In this document: positions 49,855-57,496 of the stretch, piece by piece
Layout: each line of letters opens with the position of its first letter
Numbering within the stretch: position 1 is the first letter of the stretch
Assembly (NCBI RefSeq): GCF_003999995.1
Contig: NZ_RJAD01000001.1
Span: 1,798,001 to 1,862,000 of the forward strand
Direction: 5' to 3'
Source of the DNA: Microbacterium sulfonylureivorans
GTDB taxonomy: Bacteria > Actinomycetota > Actinomycetes > Actinomycetales > Microbacteriaceae
DNA: 64,000 nt
Made by a program: the position numbers and the translations under genes
Notes under the pieces: generated by a model
Told to the model about the DNA's origin: nothing
The model's input: only the letters and a program-made list of their open reading frames with translations
The model's database searches: none

Positions 49855-51417
49855 GTGGACCCCGTCGTGGCTACGCTGCTCATCCTCGCGCTGGCAATCA
49901 TCGCGTTCGTGAGCAATCGCGTGCCCTTGGGTGTCGTCGCGATCGGCGTCTCGCTCGCGCTGTTCTTCACGGGCGTGCTCACCCTCCCCGAGGCGCTGGC
50001 AGGGTTCGGCGATCCCACGGTGCTCTTCATCGCCTCGCTGTTCGTCGTGAGCGAATCCCTCGACGCCTCGGGTGTCACGGCGTGGGCGGGCCAGAAGGTG
50101 ATCGCCCAGGCGGGGACGCGCCGGCTGCCGCTCCTCGTGCTGATCTGCGCCCTCGTCGCCGGGGCTTCCGCCCTGATCAGCATCAACGGCGCCGTGGCGG
50201 CTCTGCTGCCCCTCGTGGTCGTCGTCGCCTCTCGCGCCGGCATCCGGACCTCGCAGCTGCTCATGCCGCTCGCGTTCGCCGCCTCGGCGGGATCGCTCCT
50301 GCTCCTCACCGGCACGCCGGTGAACATCATCGTCTCCGAGTTCGCCGCCGACAGCGGAGGGCGGGCGTTCGGCTACTTCGAGTTCGCTCTCGTGGGGCTT
50401 CCGCTGGTGATCGTCACGGTCGCCTTCATGGCCCTGTTCGGAAAGCCGCTGCTGCCGCAGCGCGACGGCGATCGGATGCCGGTCGACCTCGTCCGCCATG
50501 CGCGCCTGCTCCGGCAGCAGTACTCCCTCAGCCTCGACACCGGCGTCATCATGGGTCCGCAGAACGGCGTCACCGAGGTGGTGATCCCGCCGCGGTCGCC
50601 GCTCATCGGGACGACCGTGTACTGCGGCATGGCGACGCCCGACGGCGACCTCGCAATCCTCGCGGCCCGGCGCGGCGACGAGCAGCTCAAGGGCCAGGAC
50701 GTCACGATCCAGGCGGGGGACGTGCTCCTCATGCAGGGCACGTGGGACGATCTCGCCCGCCATGCGGAGGAGTCGGGCGTTCTCGTCGTGGACTCGCCCA
50801 CGCGGCTGCGGCGATCGGTGCCGCTCGGCCGCGGGGCGAAGCGGGCGATCGGCATCCTCGCAGCGATGATCGTCCTGCTCGCGACGGGCCTCGTGCCACC
50901 TGCCGTCGCCGGGCTCCTCGCGGCGTCGGCGCTCGTGCTCACCCGCACGGTGACGCCGACGCAGGCCTACCGGTCCATCTCGTGGACGACCGTGGTGCTG
51001 ATCGCAGGCATGATCCCGCTGTCGACCGCGTTCATCCAGACCGGCACGGCGGACCTCGTGGCCGGGTGGCTGCTGTCGTTCCTCGGAAGCGGCGGCCCGC
51101 ACGTCGCCCTGGCGATGCTGTGTCTGCTCACCGTGGTGCTCGGGCAGCTGATCAGCAACACGGCGACGGTGCTGATCGTCGCGCCGATCGCTATCTCGGT
51201 GGCGACGACGCTCGGGCTCTCGGTGCAGCCCTTCATGATGGCGCTCACCGTCGCGGCGGCCGCGTCGTTCCTCACGCCGATCGCGACGCCGGTCAATCTG
51301 ATGGTGATGGAGCCGGGCGGGTACCGCTTCGGCGACTACTGGAAGCTCGGACTCCCGCTCGCGATCCTGTTCGTCCTGGTCGCCGTGTTCTACGTGCCGC
51401 TCATCTGGCCGTTCTGA
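49855..51417 (+). CDS. SLC13/DASS-type transporter with TrkA-C (RCK-C) domain
   Basis: A ~520-residue membrane transporter. It has about eleven hydrophobic segments in two halves, with a central cytoplasmic TrkA-C-like domain (~220-300; GVTEVVIPPRSPLIGTTVY, LAILAARRGDEQLKGQDVTIQAGDVLLMQGT). Family features are SINGAVAALLPLVV and LLLTGTPVNIIVSEFAA in the first half and LGQLISNTATVLIVAPIAISVA and TPIATPVNLMV in the second. Substrates of such proteins are dicarboxylates, sulfate or other anions. I choose GTG 49855 because TAGTGT lies seven bases upstream, as in the other leaderless genes; the in-frame GTG at 49846 overlaps that element. Confidence 0.85.
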   Translation: MDPVVATLLILALAIIAFVSNRVPLGVVAIGVSLALFFTGVLTLPEALAGFGDPTVLFIASLFVVSESLDASGVTAWAGQKVIAQAGTRRLPLLVLICALVAGASALISINGAVAALLPLVVVVASRAGIRTSQLLMPLAFAASAGSLLLLTGTPVNIIVSEFAADSGGRAFGYFEFALVGLPLVIVTVAFMALFGKPLLPQRDGDRMPVDLVRHARLLRQQYSLSLDTGVIMGPQNGVTEVVIPPRSPLIGTTVYCGMATPDGDLAILAARRGDEQLKGQDVTIQAGDVLLMQGTWDDLARHAEESGVLVVDSPTRLRRSVPLGRGAKRAIGILAAMIVLLATGLVPPAVAGLLAASALVLTRTVTPTQAYRSISWTTVVLIAGMIPLSTAFIQTGTADLVAGWLLSFLGSGGPHVALAMLCLLTVVLGQLISNTATVLIVAPIAISVATTLGLSVQPFMMALTVAAAASFLTPIATPVNLMVMEPGGYRFGDYWKLGLPLAILFVLVAVFYVPLIWPF

Positions 51418-51427
51418 GACGACGAAC

Positions 51428-51454
51428 GCCCCGGCGGCTCGGGTCCGCCGGGGC
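51428..51454. terminator. 10-bp stem terminator between convergent genes
   Basis: GCCCCGGCGG (51428-51437) and CCGCCGGGGC (51445-51454) pair perfectly across a 7-base loop, 10 bases after the transporter stop and 25 before the SDR stop on the other strand. It can serve both genes. Confidence 0.8.
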
Positions 51455-51478
51455 GCCGCTCGATCGGCGGCTGGGGGG

Positions 51479-52543
51479 TCAGGCCGCCGACCAGCCTCCG
51501 TCGCTCGCGAGCACGATGCCGTTGACGTTCACGCCGTCGTTGCTCAGGAGGAAGGTGATCGACGCCGCGAGCGCCTCGGCCTCGGCCGGGTCGGGCAGGA
51601 TCGCCATCGCGGTGCGGACGCGCTCGGCGCCGAGGGGAGACGCGAACGTCGCCTCGATGTTGGTGATCGTGGCGCCGGGGGCGACGGCATTCACCCGGAT
51701 GCCGCTCGGGCCGTACATGAATGCGCTCGACTTCGTCAGGCCGACCACCGCGTGCTTCGACGCGGTGTAGGCGGCGCCTGCGGCCGAGCCGCGCAGCGCG
51801 GCCTCCGATGCGGTGTTGACGATCGAGCCGCCGCCCTGAGCGAGCATCGCGGGGATGACGGCGCGCATGAGCTTCATGGTGCCGTCGACGTTCACGCGGA
51901 AGACGCGCTGCCACACGGCATCCGTCATCTCGGCGACCGGGGTCATGTCGTCCATGATCCCCGCGATGTTGGCGAGGCCGTCGATGGTGTCGCCGGCGGC
52001 CTCGACGATGCGCACCACCGCGGCGTCGTCGGTGATGTCGGCGACGAGCGAGACGATCTCGGCACCCGGGTGCTCGGCGACGAACTCGTCGAGGCGCTCC
52101 CGGCTGACGTCGACGGCCACGACGCGGCCGCCCTCGCGGGCGATGCGGGATGCCGTGGCCCGGCCGATGCCGGAACCGGCGCCCGTGACGATGACGGTCT
52201 GTCCGGTGAAGCGGCCCTGATCGAGACGCTCGGTCCATTCGCGCAGGGCGACGGCCGGTGCGGCGGCCTCGTCGTCGGACTCGCCCGCGACCTCCGAAAG
52301 GACGACGCCGTCGGGGATCTCGCCCGACGCGGCACGGCGGATGAGGTCGTCGAGCATCTCCTGCGTGAAGGCGCCGCGGCTCAGCTTGACCAGTCGCTTG
52401 ATCGCGAGGCGTCGGACGGGCTTGAAGACGTCCGGTGTCTGCCCGCCCTGAGCGAGCATCTCGGTGAGGATCGCGTTCCCGGCCGGATCGGCCAGCCAGT
52501 CCGCGATGGAGGATTCGCCGGTAAGAGGCTTCGGGTTGCCCAT
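51479..52543 (-). CDS. SDR-family oxidoreductase with N-terminal extension
   Basis: A 354-residue classical SDR preceded by a ~110-residue helical extension (DWLADPAGNAILTEMLAQGGQTPDVF, RLAIKRLVKLSRGAFTQEMLDDLIR). The SDR part has TGAGSGIG, NIAGIMDD, NTASEAALRGS and the active-site YTASK, so it should be catalytically competent, and ends with the usual VLASDGGWSAA. AAAGGAA upstream supports ATG 52543. A TetR gene is divergent, with a perfect 20-bp operator in between; the SDR is therefore a likely TetR target induced by an unknown hydrophobic compound. Confidence 0.88.
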   Translation of the reverse strand: MGNPKPLTGESSIADWLADPAGNAILTEMLAQGGQTPDVFKPVRRLAIKRLVKLSRGAFTQEMLDDLIRRAASGEIPDGVVLSEVAGESDDEAAAPAVALREWTERLDQGRFTGQTVIVTGAGSGIGRATASRIAREGGRVVAVDVSRERLDEFVAEHPGAEIVSLVADITDDAAVVRIVEAAGDTIDGLANIAGIMDDMTPVAEMTDAVWQRVFRVNVDGTMKLMRAVIPAMLAQGGGSIVNTASEAALRGSAAGAAYTASKHAVVGLTKSSAFMYGPSGIRVNAVAPGATITNIEATFASPLGAERVRTAMAILPDPAEAEALAASITFLLSNDGVNVNGIVLASDGGWSAA

Positions 52544-52558
52544 GATGTGTTCCTTTCG

Positions 52559-52578
52559 ACCGGACAACAATGTCCGGT
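52559..52578. promoter_or_regulatory. TetR operator between SDR and TetR genes
   Basis: ACCGGACA-ACAA-TGTCCGGT is an 8-4-8 perfect palindrome in the 49-base divergent gap. It lies just before the -10-like TAGGCT (52581-52586) of the TetR gene and 16 bases upstream of the SDR start, so TetR binding would shut both. Confidence 0.8.
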
Positions 52579-52592
52579 ACTAGGCTACACCC

Positions 52593-53156
52593 GTGCAGAG
52601 CACCGCATCCCCCCGTGCGAACCGTGGTCCCGCCGCAGCCGCCGAGAATCGAAGAGCCCTCATCGCCGCTGCCCGCGAGGTGTACGCCGACGGTGGCCTC
52701 AGCGCGCCTTTCAGCGCCGTCGCGAAGCGCGCCGGAGTCGGTCAGGGGAGCCTCTATCGACACTTCCCCGACCGGACGGCGCTCGCCGTCGCGGTGTTCG
52801 AGGAGAACGTGGGGGACCTCGAGGACTACACCGCTCCCGCCGGGCGGACGATCGACGATCTCCTCGACCGGGTGGTCGATCAGGCCGTCGTCTCGACGGC
52901 GCTCATCGAGCTCATCACCGCCGATCTGCACGACCCGCGCGTGATGCCGCTGGGGCTGCGGTTCGCGGCCGTCGTCTCGCAGCTCGTGGCCCGCGAGCAC
53001 GCGGCCGGACGCCTCGGAGCGCACATCGACGCGGAGGACGTCATGATGGCGGTGGGGATGCTGGCGACCGAGCTGGCGCGAGCCGATCCGCCCGCGCGAC
53101 CCGCCGTCGCCGACCGCGCGCGAGCCCTCTTCCGAGCCGCATTCGCGCCGCGCTGA
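52593..53156 (+). CDS. TetR-family repressor
   Basis: A 187-residue regulator. The N-terminal helix-turn-helix is ALIAAAREVYADGGLSAPFSAVAKRAGVGQGSLYRHFPDRTALAVAVFEE; the rest is a helical ligand domain. The start is GTG 52593 with TAGGCT exactly six bases upstream, a leaderless promoter. The perfect palindrome at 52559-52578 is its probable operator. The inducer is unknown. Confidence 0.88.
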   Translation: MQSTASPRANRGPAAAAENRRALIAAAREVYADGGLSAPFSAVAKRAGVGQGSLYRHFPDRTALAVAVFEENVGDLEDYTAPAGRTIDDLLDRVVDQAVVSTALIELITADLHDPRVMPLGLRFAAVVSQLVAREHAAGRLGAHIDAEDVMMAVGMLATELARADPPARPAVADRARALFRAAFAPR

Positions 53157-53177
53157 TGCGGGGCCTATGCTCCTCGC

Positions 53178-53495
53178 ATGGGCAGGTTCATCTACGACAC
53201 CACAGCGAATGCGGTCGACATCGACGACCGGACACTCGCGCACCTGCGCATCGTCGTCATGAACAAGCTCCGCCGCTCCGAGCCGTTCATGTTCGACGTC
53301 GAGATCGGCGACGGCAGCGGCCGCCGCAGCTTCTGGATCCATCCGTCGGTGCCGCTGCAGTTCCACTTCTTCGGCAGTCGTCAGCCGCGCATCAATCGGC
53401 TCTGGGTCGAGGAGCTGATGCAGGCCGCGAGCGGACCCGCGGGCCTGACGATCCTGCCCGAGCCCGACGAGGAAGCCGTCGTCGAACAGGGCTGA
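53178..53495 (+). CDS. Small DUF7882-type protein, copy 1
   Basis: A 105-residue soluble protein beginning MGRFIYDTTANAVDIDDRTLAHLRIVVMNKLRRSEPF and containing SFWIHPSVPLQFHFFG. It is a clear paralogue of the convergent 145-residue protein next to it (shared I(D/E)DR(T/A)LAHL, KLRR, W(I/L)HPS(V/I)PL, WVEEL/WIEEL). I recognise the type as a Microbacteriaceae-specific small family without known function. TATGCT lies six bases before the ATG, a leaderless promoter. Confidence 0.75.
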   Translation: MGRFIYDTTANAVDIDDRTLAHLRIVVMNKLRRSEPFMFDVEIGDGSGRRSFWIHPSVPLQFHFFGSRQPRINRLWVEELMQAASGPAGLTILPEPDEEAVVEQG

Positions 53496-53508
53496 CGGGC
53501 GTCAGCCC
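53489..53508. terminator. Shared hairpin containing both stop codons
   Basis: GGGCTGAC (53489-53496) and GTCAGCCC (53501-53508) pair across GGGC. The stem includes the TGA of the 53178 gene and, on the other strand, the TGA of the 53939 gene, so one hairpin serves two convergent paralogues. Confidence 0.7.
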
Positions 53509-53939
53509 GTCGGTGCCTCAGGGGCGGCCGGGACGTCCTGCCCGGCGACCTTGAGCGTGCCGATCTCAAGGCTCTCGACCTCGACGCTCCCCAGCGACGC
53601 GTCGGTGCCGTCGCTGTCGAGCGTGGGAACGGGCCCGGTGTCGAAGTGCTCCGCGACGAGCGTGATCCCGCCGGACGAGTTCGCCGAGTTCGCGAGCTCC
53701 TCGATCCAGTCGCGACTGAGATTCGTCGGCTCCGGGTCGTCGAAGACGAACCTCAGCGGGATCGACGGATGCAGCCAGAGTGTGCTCCGTCCGCGCGGCT
53801 GATCGTCGGGGTGACGCCAGGAGACCGTGAAGCTCTCGTCACGCCGCAGCTTGGTCGCGATGACGACCTTGAGATGCGCCAGCGCGCGGTCCTCGATGTG
53901 TATCGGAGTCGCCGAACCCCCGTAGTAGATAGTCCCCAC
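53502..53939 (-). CDS. Small DUF7882-type protein, copy 2
   Basis: A 145-residue protein starting at GTG 53939: MGTIYYGGSATPIHIEDRALAHLKVVIATKLRRDESFTVSW, with STLWLHPSIPLRFVF in the middle and a ~45-residue acidic/Pro tail that copy 1 lacks. TAAGAT lies exactly six bases before the GTG, a leaderless promoter. The two paralogues end only six bases apart in convergent orientation. Confidence 0.75.
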   Translation of the reverse strand: MGTIYYGGSATPIHIEDRALAHLKVVIATKLRRDESFTVSWRHPDDQPRGRSTLWLHPSIPLRFVFDDPEPTNLSRDWIEELANSANSSGGITLVAEHFDTGPVPTLDSDGTDASLGSVEVESLEIGTLKVAGQDVPAAPEAPTG

Positions 53940-53948
53940 GGTCAGATC

Positions 53949-54593
53949 TTAAGCCTCGCGGGAGCTCGATGGGGGGTGCGGGGAGAGAAGTCTCGCGAGG
54001 AGGTCGAGAGCCTCCGATTGCGGCACCGACTCGTCGAGCATCCATTGCGCCTGCAGGCCGTCGGATGCCGCGATGACGAGCGAGGCGACGACATCGGGGT
54101 CGACGTCGTCGCGCATGCGACCGGCGGCCTGATTGCGGCGCACGCGATCGGCGAGATCGCCTCGCACCGTGGAGAACCGCGTGGTCGCGAACTCGGTGGC
54201 GTCGGGGTGCCCGGACTCCAGCGCCGCGGCCACCAGGGTCGAGTAGAGCTGCACCAGGCCGGGGACCGCGTGGTTGCGACGAGCGGACTCGGTCATGATC
54301 TCGACGGGTGAGGCATCCTCCGGGTGCGGCTCGACTTCGTCGACCTGCCGCTCGGCCTCGCGGTACACCTCGACGAGGAGCTGCTCGCGAGAGGTGAAGT
54401 AGTGGCTGAGCGCGGCATGCGAGACGCCGATCTCCTGGGCGATGGACCGGAGGCTCGTGCCCGCCGATCCTCGGCGCGCGAAGACCTCGATCGCTCGGTC
54501 GAGGATCTGCTGTCGGCGTGCGAGGCCCTTCGCGTAGGGCCCGCGCGCCCGGGGGGCCGTGTCGTCGACCGGGTCTGCGGGCTCTTCGGGCAT
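53949..54593 (-). CDS. TetR-family repressor
   Basis: A 214-residue regulator with the TetR fold: RQQILDRAIEVFARRGSAGTSLRSIAQEIGVSHAALSHYFTSREQLLVEVY and a helical C-terminal domain ending in the TetR_C-like WMLDESV region. TAGGAT lies exactly six bases before the ATG. A perfect 11-2-11 palindrome is at 54614-54637, between it and the sugar isomerase gene transcribed the other way, so it probably represses itself and the sugar genes. TetR control of a sugar isomerase/oxidoreductase pair is less usual than LacI or ROK control. Confidence 0.88.
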   Translation of the reverse strand: MPEEPADPVDDTAPRARGPYAKGLARRQQILDRAIEVFARRGSAGTSLRSIAQEIGVSHAALSHYFTSREQLLVEVYREAERQVDEVEPHPEDASPVEIMTESARRNHAVPGLVQLYSTLVAAALESGHPDATEFATTRFSTVRGDLADRVRRNQAAGRMRDDVDPDVVASLVIAASDGLQAQWMLDESVPQSEALDLLARLLSPHPPSSSREA

Positions 54594-54613
54594 GCAGGCA
54601 TCCTACGCAGATT

Positions 54614-54637
54614 CAAAACCTCCAGGTGGAGGTTTTG
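54614..54637. promoter_or_regulatory. TetR operator between TetR and sugar isomerase genes
   Basis: CAAAACCTCCA (54614-54624) and TGGAGGTTTTG (54627-54637) form a perfect 11-2-11 inverted repeat. It lies about 20 bases upstream of the TetR start and just before the -10-like TAGCGT (54641-54646) of the isomerase transcript, so TetR can block both. Confidence 0.85.
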
Positions 54638-54701
54638 TGCTAGCGTGCAATCGTGGCGTCGATCGCGACGCCCGTCACCGTCGACGCCGAGGAGAGGTTC
54701 C

Positions 54702-55508
54702 ATGACGGCACTCACATCCGTTCAGCTGTTCACCGTGAAGGACGCGCTGGAATCCGACCTCGACGGCACGCTCGCCGAGATCGCCCGCCGCGGATTCACC
54801 GCCGTCGAGCCTTACGACTTCGTGCGACGGGCGGCTCCGCTCGCCGAGGCGCTGTCGGCCAACGGGCTCGCCGCTCCGACCGGCCATGCCTTCCTCGCGT
54901 CGACGTCGTTCGTGAACCCGGACGGCAGCGGCACGACGCTTCCGGTGCCGAGCCCCGCCGAGGTCTTCGACGCCGCCGAGACCCTCGGAATGGGCACCGT
55001 CATCGACCCGTACACCGAGCCCGCGCGCTGGGAGACCCGTGCGCAGGTCGAGGAGACCGCCCGTCTGCTCAACGCCGCCGCCGAGCTCGCGGCTGCGCGC
55101 GGGCTGCGCGTGGGGTACCACAACCACGCGCACGAGCTCGAGGCGCAGATCGACGGGCAGACCGGGCTCGAGCTGCTCGCCGACCTGCTCGACCCGCGCG
55201 TCGTGCTTGAGGTCGACCTCTACTGGGCGGCGCGCGCCGGGGTCGATCCTGCCGCGCTCCTGACGGCCCTCGGCGACCGCGTCGTCGCCGTCCACGTCAA
55301 GGACGGCACGCTCGACCCCGAGGCCATCACGGCTTACCCGCCGGCCGATCAGGTGCCTGCGGGCACCGGCAGCGTTCCTCTCGCGGCGGCACTGGAGGCG
55401 GCATCCGCTCTCGAGTTCGCCATCGTCGAATTCGACGCCTACTCGGGAGACCTGTTCGACGGCATCGAGCAGAGCCGGATCTTCCTCGACGCTCGGGCGG
55501 CGAGCTGA
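54702..55508 (+). CDS. Sugar phosphate isomerase/epimerase-like TIM barrel
   Basis: A 268-residue xylose-isomerase-like TIM-barrel protein. Signatures: SVQLFTVKDALESDLDGTLAEIARRGFTAVEPYDF, LRVGYHNHAHELE (metal-binding His), VVLEVDLYWAARAG, VVAVHVKDG and VEFDAYSGD. Such proteins isomerise or epimerise sugars or keto-sugars. GGAGAGG (54691-54697) before ATG 54702 is a good ribosome-binding site; the transcript probably starts at 54653. The stop overlaps the next gene (TGATG). The TetR operator upstream controls it. Confidence 0.85.
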   Translation: MTALTSVQLFTVKDALESDLDGTLAEIARRGFTAVEPYDFVRRAAPLAEALSANGLAAPTGHAFLASTSFVNPDGSGTTLPVPSPAEVFDAAETLGMGTVIDPYTEPARWETRAQVEETARLLNAAAELAAARGLRVGYHNHAHELEAQIDGQTGLELLADLLDPRVVLEVDLYWAARAGVDPAALLTALGDRVVAVHVKDGTLDPEAITAYPPADQVPAGTGSVPLAAALEAASALEFAIVEFDAYSGDLFDGIEQSRIFLDARAAS

Positions 55509-56638
55509 TGTCGGCGCCGATCGGAGTCGGGATCATCGGCGCGGGGAACATCAGCGACCAGTACCTGACCAACCTCACGAGCTTCCCCGACGTGAGGGTC
55601 ATCGCCGTCGCCGACCTGCTCGAGGACCGCGCGCGGGAGCAGGCGGCGAAGTACGGCGTCCCGCGTGCCGGCGGCGTGGACGTCGTGCTCGGCGACCCCG
55701 AGATCGAGATCGTGGTGAACCTCACGGTCCCCGCGGTCCACGTCGAGGTGTCGGAGGCGATCATCGCCGCCGGCAAGCACGTGTGGACGGAGAAGCCGAT
55801 CGGCGTCGAACGTGCGTCGTCGCTGCGGCTGCTCGAGAGAGCGGATGCCGCAGGCCTGCGCGTCGGCGTCGCCCCCGACACCGTGCTCGGCCCGGGGGTG
55901 CAGACCGCCAAGCGCGCGATCGCCCGCGGCGACATCGGCCGTCCGCTGTTCGCGCAGACGACCTTCCAGTGGCAGGGTCCCGAGATCTTCCATCCGAACC
56001 CCGCGTTCCTCTACGCCGTGGGCGGAGGGCCGCTGCTCGACATGGGGCCGTACTACGTGTCGGCGCTGATCCACGTCTTCGGCCCGGTCGCCGCCGTCGC
56101 GGCGCTCGGTCTGAAGGGCTCGGAGTCGCGCGCGGTGCAGGTCGGACCCCTCACCGGCGAGGAGTTCCCGGTCGAGGTGCCCTCGACGGTGTCCGCGCTC
56201 ATCCAGTTCGAGGAGGGCGGACAGGCGCAGAGCCTCTACAGCACCGACTCGCCGCTGCTGCGGCAGGGGATCGTCGAGATCACCGGCACGGAGGGCACCC
56301 TGGTCATCCCCGATCCGAACACCTTCGGCGGCCCCATCACGATCACGCGCCCGCTCGGCGAGATGATCGTGCCTCCGGCGCCCGTCGTGCAGCAGGTGGT
56401 CGACGTGCCGCAGGACGGTGTCCTCGCCGGTCGCGGTCTCGGCCTGCTCGACATGGCCCGCTCGATCCGCGCGGGCCGCCCGCACGTCGCGACGGGACGG
56501 TTCGGCTTCCACGTGCTCGACACGCTGCTGTCGATCGAGGAGTCCGTCGAGTCGCGGGCGTTCGTGCCCGTGGAGAGCACCGTCGACGAGGTCGGATCGA
56601 TCCCCGCCGAGTTCGATCCGTTCGCCGCGACTCTCTGA
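55508..56638 (+). CDS. Gfo/Idh/MocA-family oxidoreductase
   Basis: A 376-residue NAD(P)-dependent sugar dehydrogenase-like enzyme. The N-terminal Rossmann motif is GIIGAGNISDQYL; HVWTEKPIG holds the family Glu-Lys-Pro; the C-terminal domain has FHPNPAFLYAVGGGPLLDMGPYYVSALIHVFG. These enzymes oxidise polyols or sugars. TGATG overlap with the isomerase gene shows they are co-translated and probably work on the same sugar or inositol-like substrate. A good terminator follows. Confidence 0.88.
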   Translation: MSAPIGVGIIGAGNISDQYLTNLTSFPDVRVIAVADLLEDRAREQAAKYGVPRAGGVDVVLGDPEIEIVVNLTVPAVHVEVSEAIIAAGKHVWTEKPIGVERASSLRLLERADAAGLRVGVAPDTVLGPGVQTAKRAIARGDIGRPLFAQTTFQWQGPEIFHPNPAFLYAVGGGPLLDMGPYYVSALIHVFGPVAAVAALGLKGSESRAVQVGPLTGEEFPVEVPSTVSALIQFEEGGQAQSLYSTDSPLLRQGIVEITGTEGTLVIPDPNTFGGPITITRPLGEMIVPPAPVVQQVVDVPQDGVLAGRGLGLLDMARSIRAGRPHVATGRFGFHVLDTLLSIEESVESRAFVPVESTVDEVGSIPAEFDPFAATL

Positions 56639-56657
56639 GTCGCTCCCGTCGTACGTC

Positions 56658-56693
56658 GAAGGGCGGATCCCCGACCGTGGAGATCCGCCCTTC
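56658..56693. terminator. 12-bp stem terminator
   Basis: GAAGGGCGGATC (56658-56669) and GATCCGCCCTTC (56682-56693) pair perfectly across a 12-base loop, 20 bases after the oxidoreductase stop and before the minus-strand gene at 56790. Confidence 0.8.
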
Positions 56694-56789
56694 CGGCTTG
56701 CGGTGCTCTGAGTGCGATGCTCCGTTCGCAGAGGGCCGACCGTCGGCGCGTGGCGCGCGAGCCCGACCGTCGGCGAGCGGGGCGCGCGG

Positions 56790-57425
56790 TCAGCGGGTCG
56801 CGCGGGCCAGGTTCGCCTCGAGCTCGGCCTTGGTCTGGCGCACGACGTAGGCCGGCTGGTCGCGCTCGACGCGCCAGCTCTCGGCGACCGACCCGACGTC
56901 GACCGTGTCGAACCCGAACTCGTCGTACAGCGCGGTCACGTAGGCCACGGCATCCGGGTGATCGCTCGCCGTCGCGAGGGCGCGGCGACCCTCCGTGCCC
57001 GCCGGCTCGCCATCGGTGAGGATGGCGGTCGAGTAGAGGTGGTTGAACGCCTTGACGACCTTCGAGGTCGGCAGGTGCTCCTGCAGCAGCCCCGTGGTGG
57101 TCGCGCGCTTCTCGTCGAGCGCGGCGATGCGGCCGTCGCGCTCCCAGTAGTAGTTGTTCGTATCGAGGACGATCTTCCCGGCGAGCGGCTCGACGGGGAC
57201 GTCGTCGATCGCCTTGAGCGGGATGGTCACGATGACGACGTCACCGGATGCCGCGGCATCCGTCACCGTTCCGGCTGTGACGTTCGCACCCAGTTCGTCG
57301 ACCAGCGCCGTGAGGGTCTCGGGCCCTCGCGAGTTGCTGATGACGACCTCGTAACCGCGCTCGGCGAGGCCGCGCGCGAGGGTCGATCCGATGTGTCCTG
57401 CTCCGATGATTCCGACTCGTGTCAT
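56790..57425 (-). CDS. NADPH-dependent F420 reductase-like Rossmann protein
   Basis: A 211-residue protein with a single Rossmann domain: VGIIGAGHIGSTLARGLAERGYEVVISNSRGPETL, VVIVTIPLKAIDDVP, KIVLDTNNYYWERDG, KVVKAFNHLYSTAI. This is the layout of the NADP oxidoreductase/F420-dependent family. No F420 genes are visible here, so the electron partner is unknown. The start is ATG 57425; no strong ribosome-binding site is seen. A perfect hairpin separates it from the aminotransferase gene. Confidence 0.82.
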   Translation of the reverse strand: MTRVGIIGAGHIGSTLARGLAERGYEVVISNSRGPETLTALVDELGANVTAGTVTDAAASGDVVIVTIPLKAIDDVPVEPLAGKIVLDTNNYYWERDGRIAALDEKRATTTGLLQEHLPTSKVVKAFNHLYSTAILTDGEPAGTEGRRALATASDHPDAVAYVTALYDEFGFDTVDVGSVAESWRVERDQPAYVVRQTKAELEANLARATR

Positions 57426-57444
57426 GACGAAGGGGAACGCGGCG

Positions 57445-57470
57445 ACGCCGGGCGAATTCCCGCCCGGCGT
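57445..57470. terminator. 10-bp stem terminator after the aminotransferase
   Basis: ACGCCGGGCG (57445-57454) and CGCCCGGCGT (57461-57470) pair perfectly across AATTCC. It lies 26 bases after the aminotransferase stop on the minus strand. Confidence 0.75.
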
Positions 57471-57496
57471 CACATTCGGTCGCGAAGAGCCGGGGG

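Noticed and set aside
56735..56773. Two copies of CCGACCGTCGG after the oxidoreductase operon
   Set aside because: Short, G+C-rich and without promoter context; they probably only add to the terminator region.
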